Below are positions 1 through 8,220 of a DNA stretch of 64,000 nt, in pieces. The notes beneath the pieces were generated by a model, which was not told the DNA's origin, ran no database searches, and worked only from the letters and a program-made list of their open reading frames with translations. A program made the position numbers and the translations under genes. Positions within the stretch are counted from its first letter, which is position 1; every line of letters starts with the position of its first letter. This DNA is from DASUPK01 sp963843085 (GTDB taxonomy: Bacteria; Actinomycetota; Thermoleophilia; Solirubrobacterales; 70-9): contig CAWJJG010000011.1 in the NCBI GenBank assembly GCA_963843085.1, forward strand, positions 682,001 through 746,000, read 5' to 3'.

Positions 1-224
1 CTCGAGCGATCCAGGTCGATCTCAGCCTCCTGGCGCGACAGCCCGGACCCGCGTTTCGCGGTGAGCATCAGCCGATCGCCCTTGCGGCGGACCCGAACCT
101 CGCCCTCGGAGCCGATCGCCAGGTAGCCCTGATGGATCTCATCGCCATCGGCCCCGCCGAGATCCGGCGGTACGGGCACCAGGAACTTGCGCTCGACCTC
201 CATGTCGACACCGTAGACTCGCAT
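1..224 (-). CDS. CYTH-domain triphosphatase, N-terminal part (cut by window edge)
   Basis: About the first 74 residues of a CYTH-superfamily enzyme whose C-terminal part lies beyond the left edge. The protein reads MEVERKFLV near its start. This is the EXEXK signature that binds metal and the triphosphate chain in thiamine triphosphatases, inorganic triphosphatases and class IV adenylate cyclases. Basic residues VRVRRKGD and the strand LTAKRG follow, as expected for the inward-facing tunnel fold. The start is ATG at 224 or ATG at 203; the second places the signature right at the N-terminus, as in most family members, and neither has a strong ribosome site. It is divergent from a TPP-controlled thiamine-precursor transporter, which makes thiamine triphosphatase activity attractive but unproven. 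Whether a CHAD domain follows cannot be seen. Confidence 0.8.
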   Translation of the reverse strand, partial: MRVYGVDMEVERKFLVPVPPDLGGADGDEIHQGYLAIGSEGEVRVRRKGDRLMLTAKRGSGLSRQEAEIDLDRS

Positions 225-229
225 CTGAA

Positions 230-326
230 CCCGACAGGGGGGCTCGCGGGATGGGCGGGCTGAGATAGCGGTAACGATTCCTCCGCTGACCCTTTGAACC
301 TGTGCGGTAATGCGCGCGGAGGGAGC
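230..326 (+). promoter_or_regulatory. TPP riboswitch (THI element)
   Basis: The leader carries the conserved parts of the thiamine pyrophosphate riboswitch in order. A short P2 helix (GCTCGC with GCGGGC) leads into CTGAGA at about 260-265. A variable P3 arm comes next, then ACCCTT and GAACCTG, then GCGGTAATGCGCG and the closing GGAGGGAG. The last purine block doubles as the Shine-Dalgarno sequence of the following ATG, so ligand binding would most simply block translation start. Its presence assigns the downstream ABC transporter to thiamine or thiamine-precursor uptake. The 5' boundary is approximate. Confidence 0.92.
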
Positions 327-1127
327 ATGCTGACGAGAGCTCGCGAAGGCACCCAGGATGCGGTCCGTGAAGGCCGTCAGGTCCATGTGAGCGGACTCGC
401 CCATTCCTTCGGCGAGCTGCGGGTCATCGACCGGCTCGACGTCGAGGTCGAGCCCGGCGAGGTGGTCGGGATCGTCGGTCCGTCGGGCTGCGGGAAGACC
501 ACGCTGCTCGAGCTGCTGGCGGGCCTGCGCGAGCCCGACGCGGGCTCCATCTCGGTCGGCGGGCGCACCGATCCCGCCGAGAGGCTCGGGGGCTGCGCCT
601 ACATGCCCCAGCGCGACCTGCTCCTCCCCTGGCTTTCGGCCGTCGACAACGCCGCGCTCGCCCTGCGGCTCGCCGGTGCCTCCAAGGCCGAGGCACGCGC
701 CGAGTCGGGCGGTCATTTCGAGCGACTGGGCCTCTCCGGCTTCGAGCAGACGCGACCCGGAGAGCTGTCGGGCGGCATGCGCCAGCGCGTCGCCTTCCTG
801 CGCACGCTGATGGCCGGGCGCCCGGTTCTGCTGCTCGACGAGCCGTTCGCGTCGCTCGACGCGATCACCCGCGCCGAGATGCAGTCCTGGCTGGCGAGCG
901 TGCTGGGCCCCGACTTCCACACGGTCGTGCTCGTCACCCACGACGTGGAGGAGGCGCTCTATCTCTCGGACCGGGTGCTCGTCCTGACCCCGAGGCCGGC
1001 GTCGGTGGCGGACCGGATCGAGATCGAGGCGCCGCGAGCCGCCGACCGGGCCGCCGCGGTGACCTCTCCGGAGTTCGCCGAGCTCAAGGAGCGGGCGCTG
1101 CGCAGCCTGGCGGAGGCTGCGCGATGA
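327..1127 (+). CDS. thiZ: Thiamine-precursor ABC transporter, ATP-binding protein
   Basis: ATPase subunit of a ThiXYZ-like importer for a thiamine pyrimidine precursor. The 266-residue protein has Walker A GPSGCGKTT, Q-loop MPQRD, signature LSGGMRQR, Walker B LLLDEPF and H-loop VTHD, all intact. The fold alone cannot be told from nitrate/sulfonate/taurine ATPases; the TPP riboswitch directly upstream decides the assignment. ATG at 327 is chosen because GGAGGG lies just upstream; an in-frame TTG 33 bases earlier lies inside the riboswitch and is unlikely. The stop overlaps the permease start by 4 bases. Confidence 0.9.
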   Translation: MLTRAREGTQDAVREGRQVHVSGLAHSFGELRVIDRLDVEVEPGEVVGIVGPSGCGKTTLLELLAGLREPDAGSISVGGRTDPAERLGGCAYMPQRDLLLPWLSAVDNAALALRLAGASKAEARAESGGHFERLGLSGFEQTRPGELSGGMRQRVAFLRTLMAGRPVLLLDEPFASLDAITRAEMQSWLASVLGPDFHTVVLVTHDVEEALYLSDRVLVLTPRPASVADRIEIEAPRAADRAAAVTSPEFAELKERALRSLAEAAR

Positions 1128-1906
1128 GGGCCGCCGCGCGCTACCTGGCCCCCGTCGCGGTGATCCTGATCCTCCTCGGAGCCTGGGAGCTGGCGGCCCA
1201 GTGGGACTGGATCTCGAACGCGCTCAACATCGAGGACTTCCTGGTGCCGGCGCCTAGCGACATCGCCACGTCGCTGTGGCGCGACCGGTCGCTGCTCGCC
1301 GACGATTCCTGGGTCACGCTCCGGGAGGTGCTGCTCGGCTTCCTCTGCGCCCTGGTGGCGGGGCTCGCGTTCGCCGTGATCCTCCACCTGTCCGAGGTGC
1401 TGCGCCGCGCCTTCTACCCCCTGCTGGTCGCCTCGCAGACGATCCCGCCCGTCGCGATCGCCCCGATCCTGATCGTCTGGTTCGGCTTCGGCCTTGGGCC
1501 GAAGGTCCTGCTGATCGCGCTCGTCTGCTTCTTCCCGGTCACCGTGAACACGCTCGACGGCCTGCGCTCCGTCGATCCGCAGCTGATCACGATGATGCGG
1601 ACCCTGGGAGCGAGCCGAGGCCAGATCCTCACCCGGGTCGAGCTCCCCTCCGCCCTGCCGTTCTTCTTCAGTGGCACGAAGATCGCAATCGCCGTCGCGG
1701 TGATCGGCGCCGTCTTCGCGGAATGGGCGGGCGCCGGGTCGGGGCTCGGCCATCAGATCCTGATCGCGTCGAGCAGCCTGTTGACGGCCCGGATGTTCGC
1801 CGCAATCACGCTGCTGTCGGTGATGGCGATCCTGCTCTTCGCGATCGTCGCGCTGGTCGAGCGGAAGGTGGTCACCTGGGATGCTCGAGGGGTGACCCGG
1901 ACATGA
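1124..1906 (+). CDS. thiX: Thiamine-precursor ABC transporter, permease
   Basis: Inner-membrane permease of the BinPDT type, 260 residues with about six membrane segments. The first is near residues 9-26. The cytoplasmic EAA loop, ALGASRGQILTRVELPSA, lies near residues 165-185 and would contact the ATPase. Start and stop overlap both neighbours by 4 bases (ATGA), so the three transporter genes are translationally coupled. Family members move sulfonates, nitrate or pyrimidines; the riboswitch points to HMP or a related thiamine breakdown product. Confidence 0.9.
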   Translation: MRAAARYLAPVAVILILLGAWELAAQWDWISNALNIEDFLVPAPSDIATSLWRDRSLLADDSWVTLREVLLGFLCALVAGLAFAVILHLSEVLRRAFYPLLVASQTIPPVAIAPILIVWFGFGLGPKVLLIALVCFFPVTVNTLDGLRSVDPQLITMMRTLGASRGQILTRVELPSALPFFFSGTKIAIAVAVIGAVFAEWAGAGSGLGHQILIASSSLLTARMFAAITLLSVMAILLFAIVALVERKVVTWDARGVTRT

Positions 1907-2910
1907 CCGGCCGGACCCGTCTCGCCGCCCTGATCGCCGCCGCTGCGCTCGCGCTGGGCCTGGCCGCCTGCGGCGGAGGGAACGAGCCCTCCCAGGGCTC
2001 GCCGTCGAACCCGCAGCAATTCACCCTCGATCTCGACTGGTACGTGAACCCGGACCACGCCGGCATCTACAGCGCTCTCGACCAGGGGTTCTTCAAGGCG
2101 CGCGGGCTCGACGTCCAGCCGCAGGTCCCATCCGATCCCGCGGCGCCGATCAAGGAGGTGGCCGCGGGCCGCGCCGATCTGGCGGTCTCCTATGAGCCCG
2201 AGGTCCTGCTCGCGCAGGACAAGGGACTGGATGTCCAGGCGGTCGGCGCGATCGTCGACCAGCCACTCACGTCACTCATCTCGCTGCCGAAGGCGGGCAT
2301 CGCGAGCGGCGCCGATCTCCAGGGAAAGACGGTGGGGACAGCGGGGATCCCGTACCAGACCGACTACCTCCAGACCATCCTCGAGTTCGCGGGCCTGGGC
2401 GTCTCGGCGGCCAAGGAGGTCAACGTGGGTCTCAACCTGCTGCCCACCCTGATCGGCGGCAGGGTCGACGCGATCCTCGGCGGGTTCAGGAACATCGAGG
2501 GAGTGGACCTCGAGCAGCGGGGGCTCGACCCGCGCATCGTGCCGGTGGACCGGCTCGGAGTGCCGACCTACGACGAGCTCGTCCTGGTCGCCAGGCGCAC
2601 CACCGTCGAGCAGCATGCGGCTGCGATCCGCGCGTTCATCGCGGGGCTGTCCCAGGGAACCAGGTACGCGATCGCGCATCCCCAGGAGGCGTCCAACGCG
2701 GTGCTGACGGCCGGCAAGGGCCTCGATCCGATGCAGACACGGGACGAGGTCGACGCCACGCTCCCGTTGCTGACCGGGACGCGAGGGCGCCCCTATGGAT
2801 TCATGGACCCCGGTCAGTGGCGGGAGTACGCCGAATGGATGGCCGAGCACGACCTGATCTCATCCGCCCCGCGGACGAGCGACGTGATCACCAACGAGCT
2901 GTTGCCCTAG
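1903..2910 (+). CDS. thiY: Thiamine-precursor binding lipoprotein (NMT1/THI5-like)
   Basis: Extracytoplasmic substrate-binding lipoprotein of 335 residues. A signal peptide ends in the lipobox LAAC (about residue 23), followed by a Gly/Ser-rich linker and an NMT1/THI5-type fold: LDWYVNPDHAGIYSALDQGFF near residues 45-65, then the FKARGLDV and AVSYEPEVLLAQ stretches. ThiY-like proteins bind HMP-type pyrimidines and resemble yeast THI5. The frame stays open further upstream over the permease gene, but the ATG overlapping the permease stop and the signal peptide fix the start. The TAG stop shares the four bases CTAG with the stop of the convergent gene. Confidence 0.9.
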   Translation: MTGRTRLAALIAAAALALGLAACGGGNEPSQGSPSNPQQFTLDLDWYVNPDHAGIYSALDQGFFKARGLDVQPQVPSDPAAPIKEVAAGRADLAVSYEPEVLLAQDKGLDVQAVGAIVDQPLTSLISLPKAGIASGADLQGKTVGTAGIPYQTDYLQTILEFAGLGVSAAKEVNVGLNLLPTLIGGRVDAILGGFRNIEGVDLEQRGLDPRIVPVDRLGVPTYDELVLVARRTTVEQHAAAIRAFIAGLSQGTRYAIAHPQEASNAVLTAGKGLDPMQTRDEVDATLPLLTGTRGRPYGFMDPGQWREYAEWMAEHDLISSAPRTSDVITNELLP

Positions 2911-3896
2911 CTGGCCGTCTGCTTGGCGAGGGCCGGCAGGACACTCTCGCCGTAGACGTCGATGGCGCGGTGCGGGTCGGCGCCCGAGACGTTCATCAGG
3001 GCCATCGTGGTTGCGCCCAGCTTCTCAGCCTCGCGGATCCGGTCGGCGTGGACCTCCGGATCCGAGGAGATGATCAGCGCCTCCTTCAGGTCATCGTCGG
3101 AAACCTGCTGCTCGCCGTTCTCGAACATCTTGACCGGGTGGTGCCAGTCGTCGGTGTAGTGCTCGTCTGGCTGCGCGCCCTTCCAGACGCGGGCGCCCTC
3201 CAAGGCCGCCTCGTCGTCCTCCGCCCAGGAGAACTGCGCCTGCAGCACGATCTCGCCGGGCTCCTTGCCGGCGTCCTCGCAGGCGCCCTTGTACGCCTCG
3301 ATCACCTCCGCGGCCGTGTCGGGATCGGCGAGCGTCCAGAGGCCGTCAGCCCAGCGGGCGGCCACTCCGGCCGCCTTCGGGCCGAAGGCGGAGACGTAGA
3401 TCGGGGGTCGGCGGTCCGGGCGGGTGTGAAGTACCGCCTCGTCGGTCTCGAAGTGGCGCCCGTCATAGGAGAGGCGCTCACCGTCGAAGAGACGGCGGAT
3501 GATCTCGAGTCCCTCCTCCATGCGCTCGACCTGCTCTGGCACCGATGGCCAGATCGCGGCGAGTGGAGACTCATTCAGTGACTCGCCCGAACCAATGCCG
3601 ATGAACGGGCGTCCCGGGAACATGCGCTCCAGGGTCGCCCAGGCCTGCGCGATCAATACGGGGTGATGGCGGGGCCCGGGCGGTGTCACCGCTGTTCCGA
3701 TGGCGAGGCCGTCCGTGGCCTGTCCGACGGCCCCCAGCCAGACCCACGCGTGCCCGGACTCTCCGGGCTCCCACCAGGGCTGGAGATGATCGCTGCAGGC
3801 GACGCCCTCGAATCCGGTGCGCTCCGCCTCGATCGCCTGTACGAGCAGGTCCTCGGGAGGAAATTGCTCATGAGCCGCTCCGTAGAAGTAGCGCAT
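2907..3896 (-). CDS. LLM-class F420-dependent oxidoreductase
   Basis: Bacterial-luciferase-like TIM-barrel oxidoreductase of 329 residues, of the sub-group often annotated as the TIGR03557 F420 family. It begins MRYFYGAAHEQFPPEDLL. It carries the typical GFEGVACSDHLQPW, IGTAVTPPGPRHHP and IGIGSGESLNE stretches that line the deazaflavin and substrate pocket. Members of this group include F420-dependent sugar-6-phosphate dehydrogenases, but the substrate here is unknown. It is convergent with thiY, and both stop codons lie in one CTAG. Confidence 0.88.
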   Translation of the reverse strand: MRYFYGAAHEQFPPEDLLVQAIEAERTGFEGVACSDHLQPWWEPGESGHAWVWLGAVGQATDGLAIGTAVTPPGPRHHPVLIAQAWATLERMFPGRPFIGIGSGESLNESPLAAIWPSVPEQVERMEEGLEIIRRLFDGERLSYDGRHFETDEAVLHTRPDRRPPIYVSAFGPKAAGVAARWADGLWTLADPDTAAEVIEAYKGACEDAGKEPGEIVLQAQFSWAEDDEAALEGARVWKGAQPDEHYTDDWHHPVKMFENGEQQVSDDDLKEALIISSDPEVHADRIREAEKLGATTMALMNVSGADPHRAIDVYGESVLPALAKQTAS

Positions 3897-3947
3897 GGTT
3901 CCCGGGTACCCATGAGGGCGCCGGGCCTAACGCAACTGCGAATTCGG

Positions 3948-4901
3948 CTATGCCGCGAGCCTGGCGGGCGGTCCGGCGCCCATCGCCTTGTGCCATCCGG
4001 CCAGGGCGAAGGTCCCGGCCAGCCCGCGGAAGGGGGCGTATGGGGCGAAGTACTCCCCGACCTCCTCGGCGGTCGCGCGCCTGCCGAGCCCGGCCAGGTG
4101 CCCCACGAGCTTGACGTAGGCGAGGTCCCCGGCCGGCAGCGAGTCCGGATCGCCCCGGCCGTGGTAGCCGAGGACCTGCATCGTCCAGGGCCCGATCTCA
4201 GGGATCGCGAGCAACCTGCGGTCGGCATCCGGGTCCGAGAGATCGGCGCGCCCGCAAGCGACCTCTCTGGCGCAATGGATCATCGCCACCGAACGGCCGG
4301 GGCTGAGATCCATCGAGGCGAGCTCCGCCGGGGCGCGGCCCTCGATCACCCTCGCGCAGGGGACGTCGCGGAGCGGCCAGTCGGCGAACGAGGGAATCGT
4401 CCGCGGCCCCCAGCGCCGCACGATCCGGCGCTGTATCTCCCCCGCCCTGGAGACCTGGATCAGCTGCTCGGTGATCGCCCAGCAGAGCGCCTCCCAGGGC
4501 CAGGCGCAGCGGCGCGGCCGCACCCAGGGCTTGTGGCGGATCGTGGGCCCGAGCAGCGGATCGTGCTTGAAGGCGGCGTAGAACTCGTCCATGTCGTCCT
4601 CCACGGCGAGGGAGAAGCGGACGCGCTCGATCGCGACCTCCAGTTCGTGCTCCTCCGCCGGCCGGGTTTCCTCCGCAGGCGCGACCGGATGTTCGACCAG
4701 CAGCGGGTCAATCGGCTCGGCGCGAATGTGCACGTAGCCATCCCGGGTCTGCCACGCCCTGGTCCGGACGGGGCACCGCCCGACGTGGAGGAGGCGCTCG
4801 ACCACCCCGGCCCTGGAGCGGGCGACGCCGTCGTTGCCTCCCTGCCGGCGCAGCCGGTAGGGCGACCGCGGCAGGACCCGCTCCTCGATGGAGCCGGTCA
4901 T
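3948..4901 (-). CDS. DNA-3-methyladenine glycosylase II-like (AlkA/HhH-GPD)
   Basis: Predicted base-excision DNA glycosylase of 317 residues. The C-terminal half has the helix-hairpin-helix plus Gly/Pro-rich loop and catalytic Asp: LLAIPEIGPWTMQVLGY near residue 235, then GDPDSLPAGDLAYVK with the conserved Asp. The N-terminal part is a diverged AlkA_N-like domain. AlkA enzymes excise 3-methyladenine and other alkylated bases. The ATG directly abuts the stop of the small membrane protein upstream, so the two are probably one transcript. Confidence 0.82.
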   Translation of the reverse strand: MTGSIEERVLPRSPYRLRRQGGNDGVARSRAGVVERLLHVGRCPVRTRAWQTRDGYVHIRAEPIDPLLVEHPVAPAEETRPAEEHELEVAIERVRFSLAVEDDMDEFYAAFKHDPLLGPTIRHKPWVRPRRCAWPWEALCWAITEQLIQVSRAGEIQRRIVRRWGPRTIPSFADWPLRDVPCARVIEGRAPAELASMDLSPGRSVAMIHCAREVACGRADLSDPDADRRLLAIPEIGPWTMQVLGYHGRGDPDSLPAGDLAYVKLVGHLAGLGRRATAEEVGEYFAPYAPFRGLAGTFALAGWHKAMGAGPPARLAA

Positions 4902-5186
4902 CTAACGCCCGAGGACGTGCACGTCCACCAGGAAGCTGCGGCTGGAGACGACCTTCTCGCGGCGGCGGAAGAGCCCGCGCCGCGGCGCCCGGCGAGCCGA
5001 ACGGGGTGTGCGGGCCGCGCGCGCGACGGCGATCACGGCGACACCCGCGGCGGCGCCGCCGGCGGCCACCGCCAAGGGGACCTCGCGTCCCCAGATCTCG
5101 ATCGTCCGTCCCTCCGAGCGGACCGGCAGCGGCCGGACCGGCTCCGCCTCGATCACTTCCTCAGTCGCCTGCGGCTGCTCGCTCAT
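4902..5186 (-). CDS. Small single-pass membrane protein, unknown function
   Basis: A 94-residue protein with an acidic N-terminus (EEVIEAEPV), one hydrophobic Ala/Val-rich segment (VPLAVAAGGAAAGVAVIAVA, about residues 40-59) and a strongly basic tail with several RR pairs, so the C-terminus is probably cytoplasmic. I recognise no family. The start at 5186 has AGGATGAG spaced correctly; an ATG 9 bases further up is also possible. It precedes the glycosylase gene with no gap. Confidence 0.65.
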   Translation of the reverse strand: MSEQPQATEEVIEAEPVRPLPVRSEGRTIEIWGREVPLAVAAGGAAAGVAVIAVARAARTPRSARRAPRRGLFRRREKVVSSRSFLVDVHVLGR

Positions 5187-5263
5187 CGGTCTCATCCTAA
5201 AGGCGGGTCAAGACCCATCCGATTTGGTTTTCGCGGAAGCTGCGACGGGAACCCAAGACACAC

Positions 5264-5713
5264 ATGCCGAATCCCGAGCTGACCAGCACGGCCTTCGCCG
5301 ACGGCGCCACGATCCCCACCAAGTACACCGGCGACGGAGCCGGCGTCTCACCACCCTTGGCGTGGAGCTTCCTTCCAGACGGGACGCGCTCGCTGGCGCT
5401 GATCGTTCACGACCCCGACGCCCCCTCGGGCGACTTCACCCACTGGGTCGCCTGGAACATCGATCCCGAACCGGGCGGCCTCGGAGAGGGCGAAGCGGCG
5501 CCCGCCGAGGGTGCCAACGGAAGGGGCGGGAACGGCTACATGGGGCCATCGCCCCCGGCCGGCCACGGCGCTCACCGCTACTTCCACGAGCTCACCGCCC
5601 TGGACACCACCCTGGATCTCCAGGCCGGAGCCTCCCGCGAGGAGCTCGAAGTCGCCCTCGACGGACACGTGCTCGCCACGGCGCAGCTGGTCGGGACCTA
5701 CGAGCGAGAATGA
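5264..5713 (+). CDS. YbhB/YbcL family PEBP (Raf kinase inhibitor-like) protein
   Basis: Phosphatidylethanolamine-binding-protein fold, 149 residues, the usual length of bacterial YbhB/YbcL proteins. The anion-binding pocket motifs are present: LALIVHDPDAPSGDFTHWVAWNI near residues 45-67, and GHGAHRYFHELTALD near residues 103-117. The protein has no signal peptide, so it is cytoplasmic. Its role in bacteria is not settled. It is divergent from the glycosylase pair across 77 bases. Confidence 0.9.
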   Translation: MPNPELTSTAFADGATIPTKYTGDGAGVSPPLAWSFLPDGTRSLALIVHDPDAPSGDFTHWVAWNIDPEPGGLGEGEAAPAEGANGRGGNGYMGPSPPAGHGAHRYFHELTALDTTLDLQAGASREELEVALDGHVLATAQLVGTYERE

Positions 5714-5717
5714 GGTC

Positions 5718-5783
5718 GCGGCCACGAGCGGCCGCCCCACATAAGTCGCTACGGGCTTCGCCCTCCGCTCCAGAGGAGAGCGG
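5718..5783. terminator. Candidate bidirectional terminator region
   Basis: Two inverted repeats lie between the convergent PEBP and GNAT genes. GCGGCC pairs with GGCCGC (5718-5723 and 5730-5735). CCGCTC pairs with GAGCGG (5765-5770 and 5778-5783). Neither is followed by a clear T-run, so a rho-independent terminator is possible but not shown. Confidence 0.3.
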
Positions 5784-5794
5784 CCTGGTGGCCG

Positions 5795-6928
5795 CTAGAG
5801 GGGCTTCTCGTAGAGCCGGTAGCGCTTGACGATCGTCCCGCCCATGCCCTCCATGGCGCGGTTCATCGGCTCATTCACCTCGAGGATCCAGCCCTCCTCG
5901 CCGCCGGTGACCCCGACCTCCGCCGCGGTCTCGATGTGGCGGACGTAGAAGCGGGCCGCGATCCCGGTGTGCTGGTACTCGGGCTTCACCCCCAGGGCGA
6001 AGACGCGGACCCGATCGATCTTCCGCTTACCGAGCAGAAAGCGCAGCCAGCCGAAGGGAAGGAGCCGCCCGTTCATCTTCTTGGTGACCTGGTTGATGTC
6101 GGGGAGGCTGAGGGCCGCGCCCATGATCTCCCCGTCGCGCTCGGCCATGAAGGCCCAGCGCGGGTCGAGGATCTGCTTCAGGTTCTTGGCCTGGAAGGCG
6201 ACCTCCTCGTCGGTGATCGGGACGAAGCCCCAGTTCTTCTCCCAGGCCGAGTTGTAGACCTCCATGAAGCGGCCTATCTCGGCCTCGAGGTCGCGCTTGT
6301 TCATGTTGCGAACCGTGATGCCGTGCTCCGACTCGACCTTGTCGGCGACGGCATGGATCGCGTCGGCGAACGCGTCCCCCTCCTTCAATTCGCCCATCTC
6401 CAGGTTCCACATGAGGAGGTCCATGGTCTTGCCGTAGCCGAGCGCCTCGATGCGCTCCCTGTAATAGGGCGGGTGCCACGGCTCGAGGATGTAGGGGTGC
6501 CGGTCGTAGCCCTCGATCAGGAGGCCCACCTCGTCGTTGGTCGTGAAGTCCATCGGGCCGACCAGGCGGTCCCGGCCCTTCGCTCGCACCCAGTCCTCCG
6601 CCGCGCCCAGCAGCGCCTCGAAGATGGCCGGATCGTCCTCGGCCTCGATGAAGCCGAACTGGCCGTCGCTGCCGCCCTGGAACTGGTCCCAGCGGCGGTC
6701 CACCTGGGCGGTGATCCGGCCGACGACCTCACCGTCACGCCAGGCCAGGAAGTACTCGGCCTCGGCGTGCTTGAAGTAGGGGTTCTTGTCCCGATTCAGG
6801 AACTCGAGGCGCTCGAAGATGAGCGGCGGGACCCATGGAGTCCCCTCGTGGAGTCGGAAGGGCAGCTTGATGAACGTCTTCAGCTCGCCCTTGCCCTGCA
6901 CGGGCCGCACTTGAATGGTGCCTGGCAC
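5795..6928 (-). CDS. GNAT-fold acyltransferase, bacterial ceramide synthase (bCerS/YghO)-like
   Basis: A 377-residue acyl-CoA N-acyltransferase-like protein. It shows the sequence pattern of the YghO/bCerS group: HEGTPWVPPLIFERLEFLN near residue 28, NPYFKHAEAEYFLAW, VVGRITAQ, GPMDFTTNDEVGLLIEGYD near residue 145, and PPYYRERIEALGY. A C-terminal GNAT-like half follows (VFALGVKPEYQHTGIAARFY, about residues 305-324). In Caulobacter a member of this group N-acylates 3-ketosphinganine. This gene is divergent, 35 bases away, from a serine-palmitoyltransferase-like gene, which supports the same role. The start is GTG without a clear ribosome site. The substrate is inferred. Confidence 0.75.
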   Translation of the reverse strand: MPGTIQVRPVQGKGELKTFIKLPFRLHEGTPWVPPLIFERLEFLNRDKNPYFKHAEAEYFLAWRDGEVVGRITAQVDRRWDQFQGGSDGQFGFIEAEDDPAIFEALLGAAEDWVRAKGRDRLVGPMDFTTNDEVGLLIEGYDRHPYILEPWHPPYYRERIEALGYGKTMDLLMWNLEMGELKEGDAFADAIHAVADKVESEHGITVRNMNKRDLEAEIGRFMEVYNSAWEKNWGFVPITDEEVAFQAKNLKQILDPRWAFMAERDGEIMGAALSLPDINQVTKKMNGRLLPFGWLRFLLGKRKIDRVRVFALGVKPEYQHTGIAARFYVRHIETAAEVGVTGGEEGWILEVNEPMNRAMEGMGGTIVKRYRLYEKPL

Positions 6929-6963
6929 GGCTGCGGAACCTACACCTGCTTCACTTCCTGGGC

Positions 6964-8220
6964 ATGTCCGACTCCACCCAAACCCCGGTGGACGTCTTCG
7001 AGAAGGCCCGGACGCACGACCGGGTCGAGCAGCTCGAAGCCGCCAAGCAGGGCGACCTCCTCCCCTATTTCCGCATCCTCGAGTCCCAGGCGGGGCCCGT
7101 CGTGGAGATGGAGGGACGCGAGACCATAATGCTCGGCTCCAACAACTATCTGGGGCTGACCACCGACGAGCGCGTCAAACAGGCGGCTCGGGACGCCCTC
7201 GAGCAGTTCGGGACCGGCGTCACCGGCTCGCGCCTGCTGAACGGCACCACGCCGATGCACGTCGACCTCGAGCGCGAGCTCGCGGAGTGGATGGGAACCG
7301 CGGACGCGATCGTCTACACGACCGGCTACCAGTCGAACCTGGGCGCGATCAGCGCGATCCTGGAGCCCGGCGACACCGTCATCTGCGATTCCGGGGATCA
7401 CGCCTCGATCCTCGACGGTTGCAAGCTCTCGGGAGCAAGGCTCCGTCCCTTCCGGCACAACCGCATGGACAAGCTCGAGACGATGCTCGAGCGAGCCGCC
7501 GCCGAGGAGAGCGGGACCCTGGTGGTCGTCGACGGCGTCTTCTCGATGGAGGGTGACGTCTGCGACCTGCCGCCGATCGTCGAGCTCTGCAAGCGCTTCG
7601 GCGCCCGGCTGATGGTCGACGAGGCCCACGGGGTCGGCGTCCTCGGCAAGCGGGGCGCCGGCGCCTGCGAGCTCTTCGGCCTCGAGGACGAAGTTGACCT
7701 GCGCATGGGCACCTTCTCGAAGAGCCTCGCCTCCTGTGGAGGCTTCATCGCCGGCTCCGAGGAGGTGGTCGAGTACCTCCGAATCTCCTCGCGCTCCTTC
7801 ATCTTCAGTGCCTCCGCCGTCCCGGCCGCCGTCGGCGCCGCCCTTGGCGCGCTTCGCGTCATCCGGTCCGAGGGCGCCGAGCTGATGGCCCGGCTGCTCG
7901 ACAACGCCGCGTATCTGCGCCAGGGCTTCCGCGACATGGGACTGAAGGTCGTCGAGCCTGGCACGCTCCCAGACGGCACCGAGGCCAACACCCCTGTGGT
8001 CCCCGTGATCGTCGGAGAGGACTGGCAGGCAGTCCTGCTCTGGAAGGCCCTGTTCGACGCCGGCGTCTACACCAACGTCGCTCTTCATCCCGCCGTGCCT
8101 CCGGGTGGCGCGCTGCTGCGGACCAGCCTGATGGCGACCCATGAACGCGACCATCTGGATCGCGCGCTGGAGATCATCGCCGACGTCAAGACGCGCTTCC
8201 CGGATCTGCCGGCGGCCTAG
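6964..8220 (+). CDS. Alpha-oxoamine synthase, serine palmitoyltransferase-like
   Basis: PLP-dependent enzyme of 418 residues that condenses an amino acid with an acyl-CoA. The PLP lysine is K253 in GTFSKSLAS. Other family marks are GSNNYLGL near residue 58, GSRLLNGT, DSGDHASILDGC and VDEAHGVGVLG. The C-terminal part (NVALHPAVPPGGALLRTS) follows the bacterial serine palmitoyltransferase pattern, although the Arg of the usual RPPATP motif is replaced (LHPAVP). AONS (BioF) and KBL are the alternatives; no biotin or threonine genes are nearby. The divergent ceramide-synthase-like gene favours 3-ketosphinganine formation. No ribosome site is visible, so it may be leaderless. Confidence 0.8.
   Translation: MSDSTQTPVDVFEKARTHDRVEQLEAAKQGDLLPYFRILESQAGPVVEMEGRETIMLGSNNYLGLTTDERVKQAARDALEQFGTGVTGSRLLNGTTPMHVDLERELAEWMGTADAIVYTTGYQSNLGAISAILEPGDTVICDSGDHASILDGCKLSGARLRPFRHNRMDKLETMLERAAAEESGTLVVVDGVFSMEGDVCDLPPIVELCKRFGARLMVDEAHGVGVLGKRGAGACELFGLEDEVDLRMGTFSKSLASCGGFIAGSEEVVEYLRISSRSFIFSASAVPAAVGAALGALRVIRSEGAELMARLLDNAAYLRQGFRDMGLKVVEPGTLPDGTEANTPVVPVIVGEDWQAVLLWKALFDAGVYTNVALHPAVPPGGALLRTSLMATHERDHLDRALEIIADVKTRFPDLPAA

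Noticed and set aside
5205..5216. GGGTC-AA-GACCC inverted repeat between the small membrane protein and PEBP genes
   Set aside because: Short, single, and only loosely similar to the metE-metH palindromes; easily chance at this GC content.
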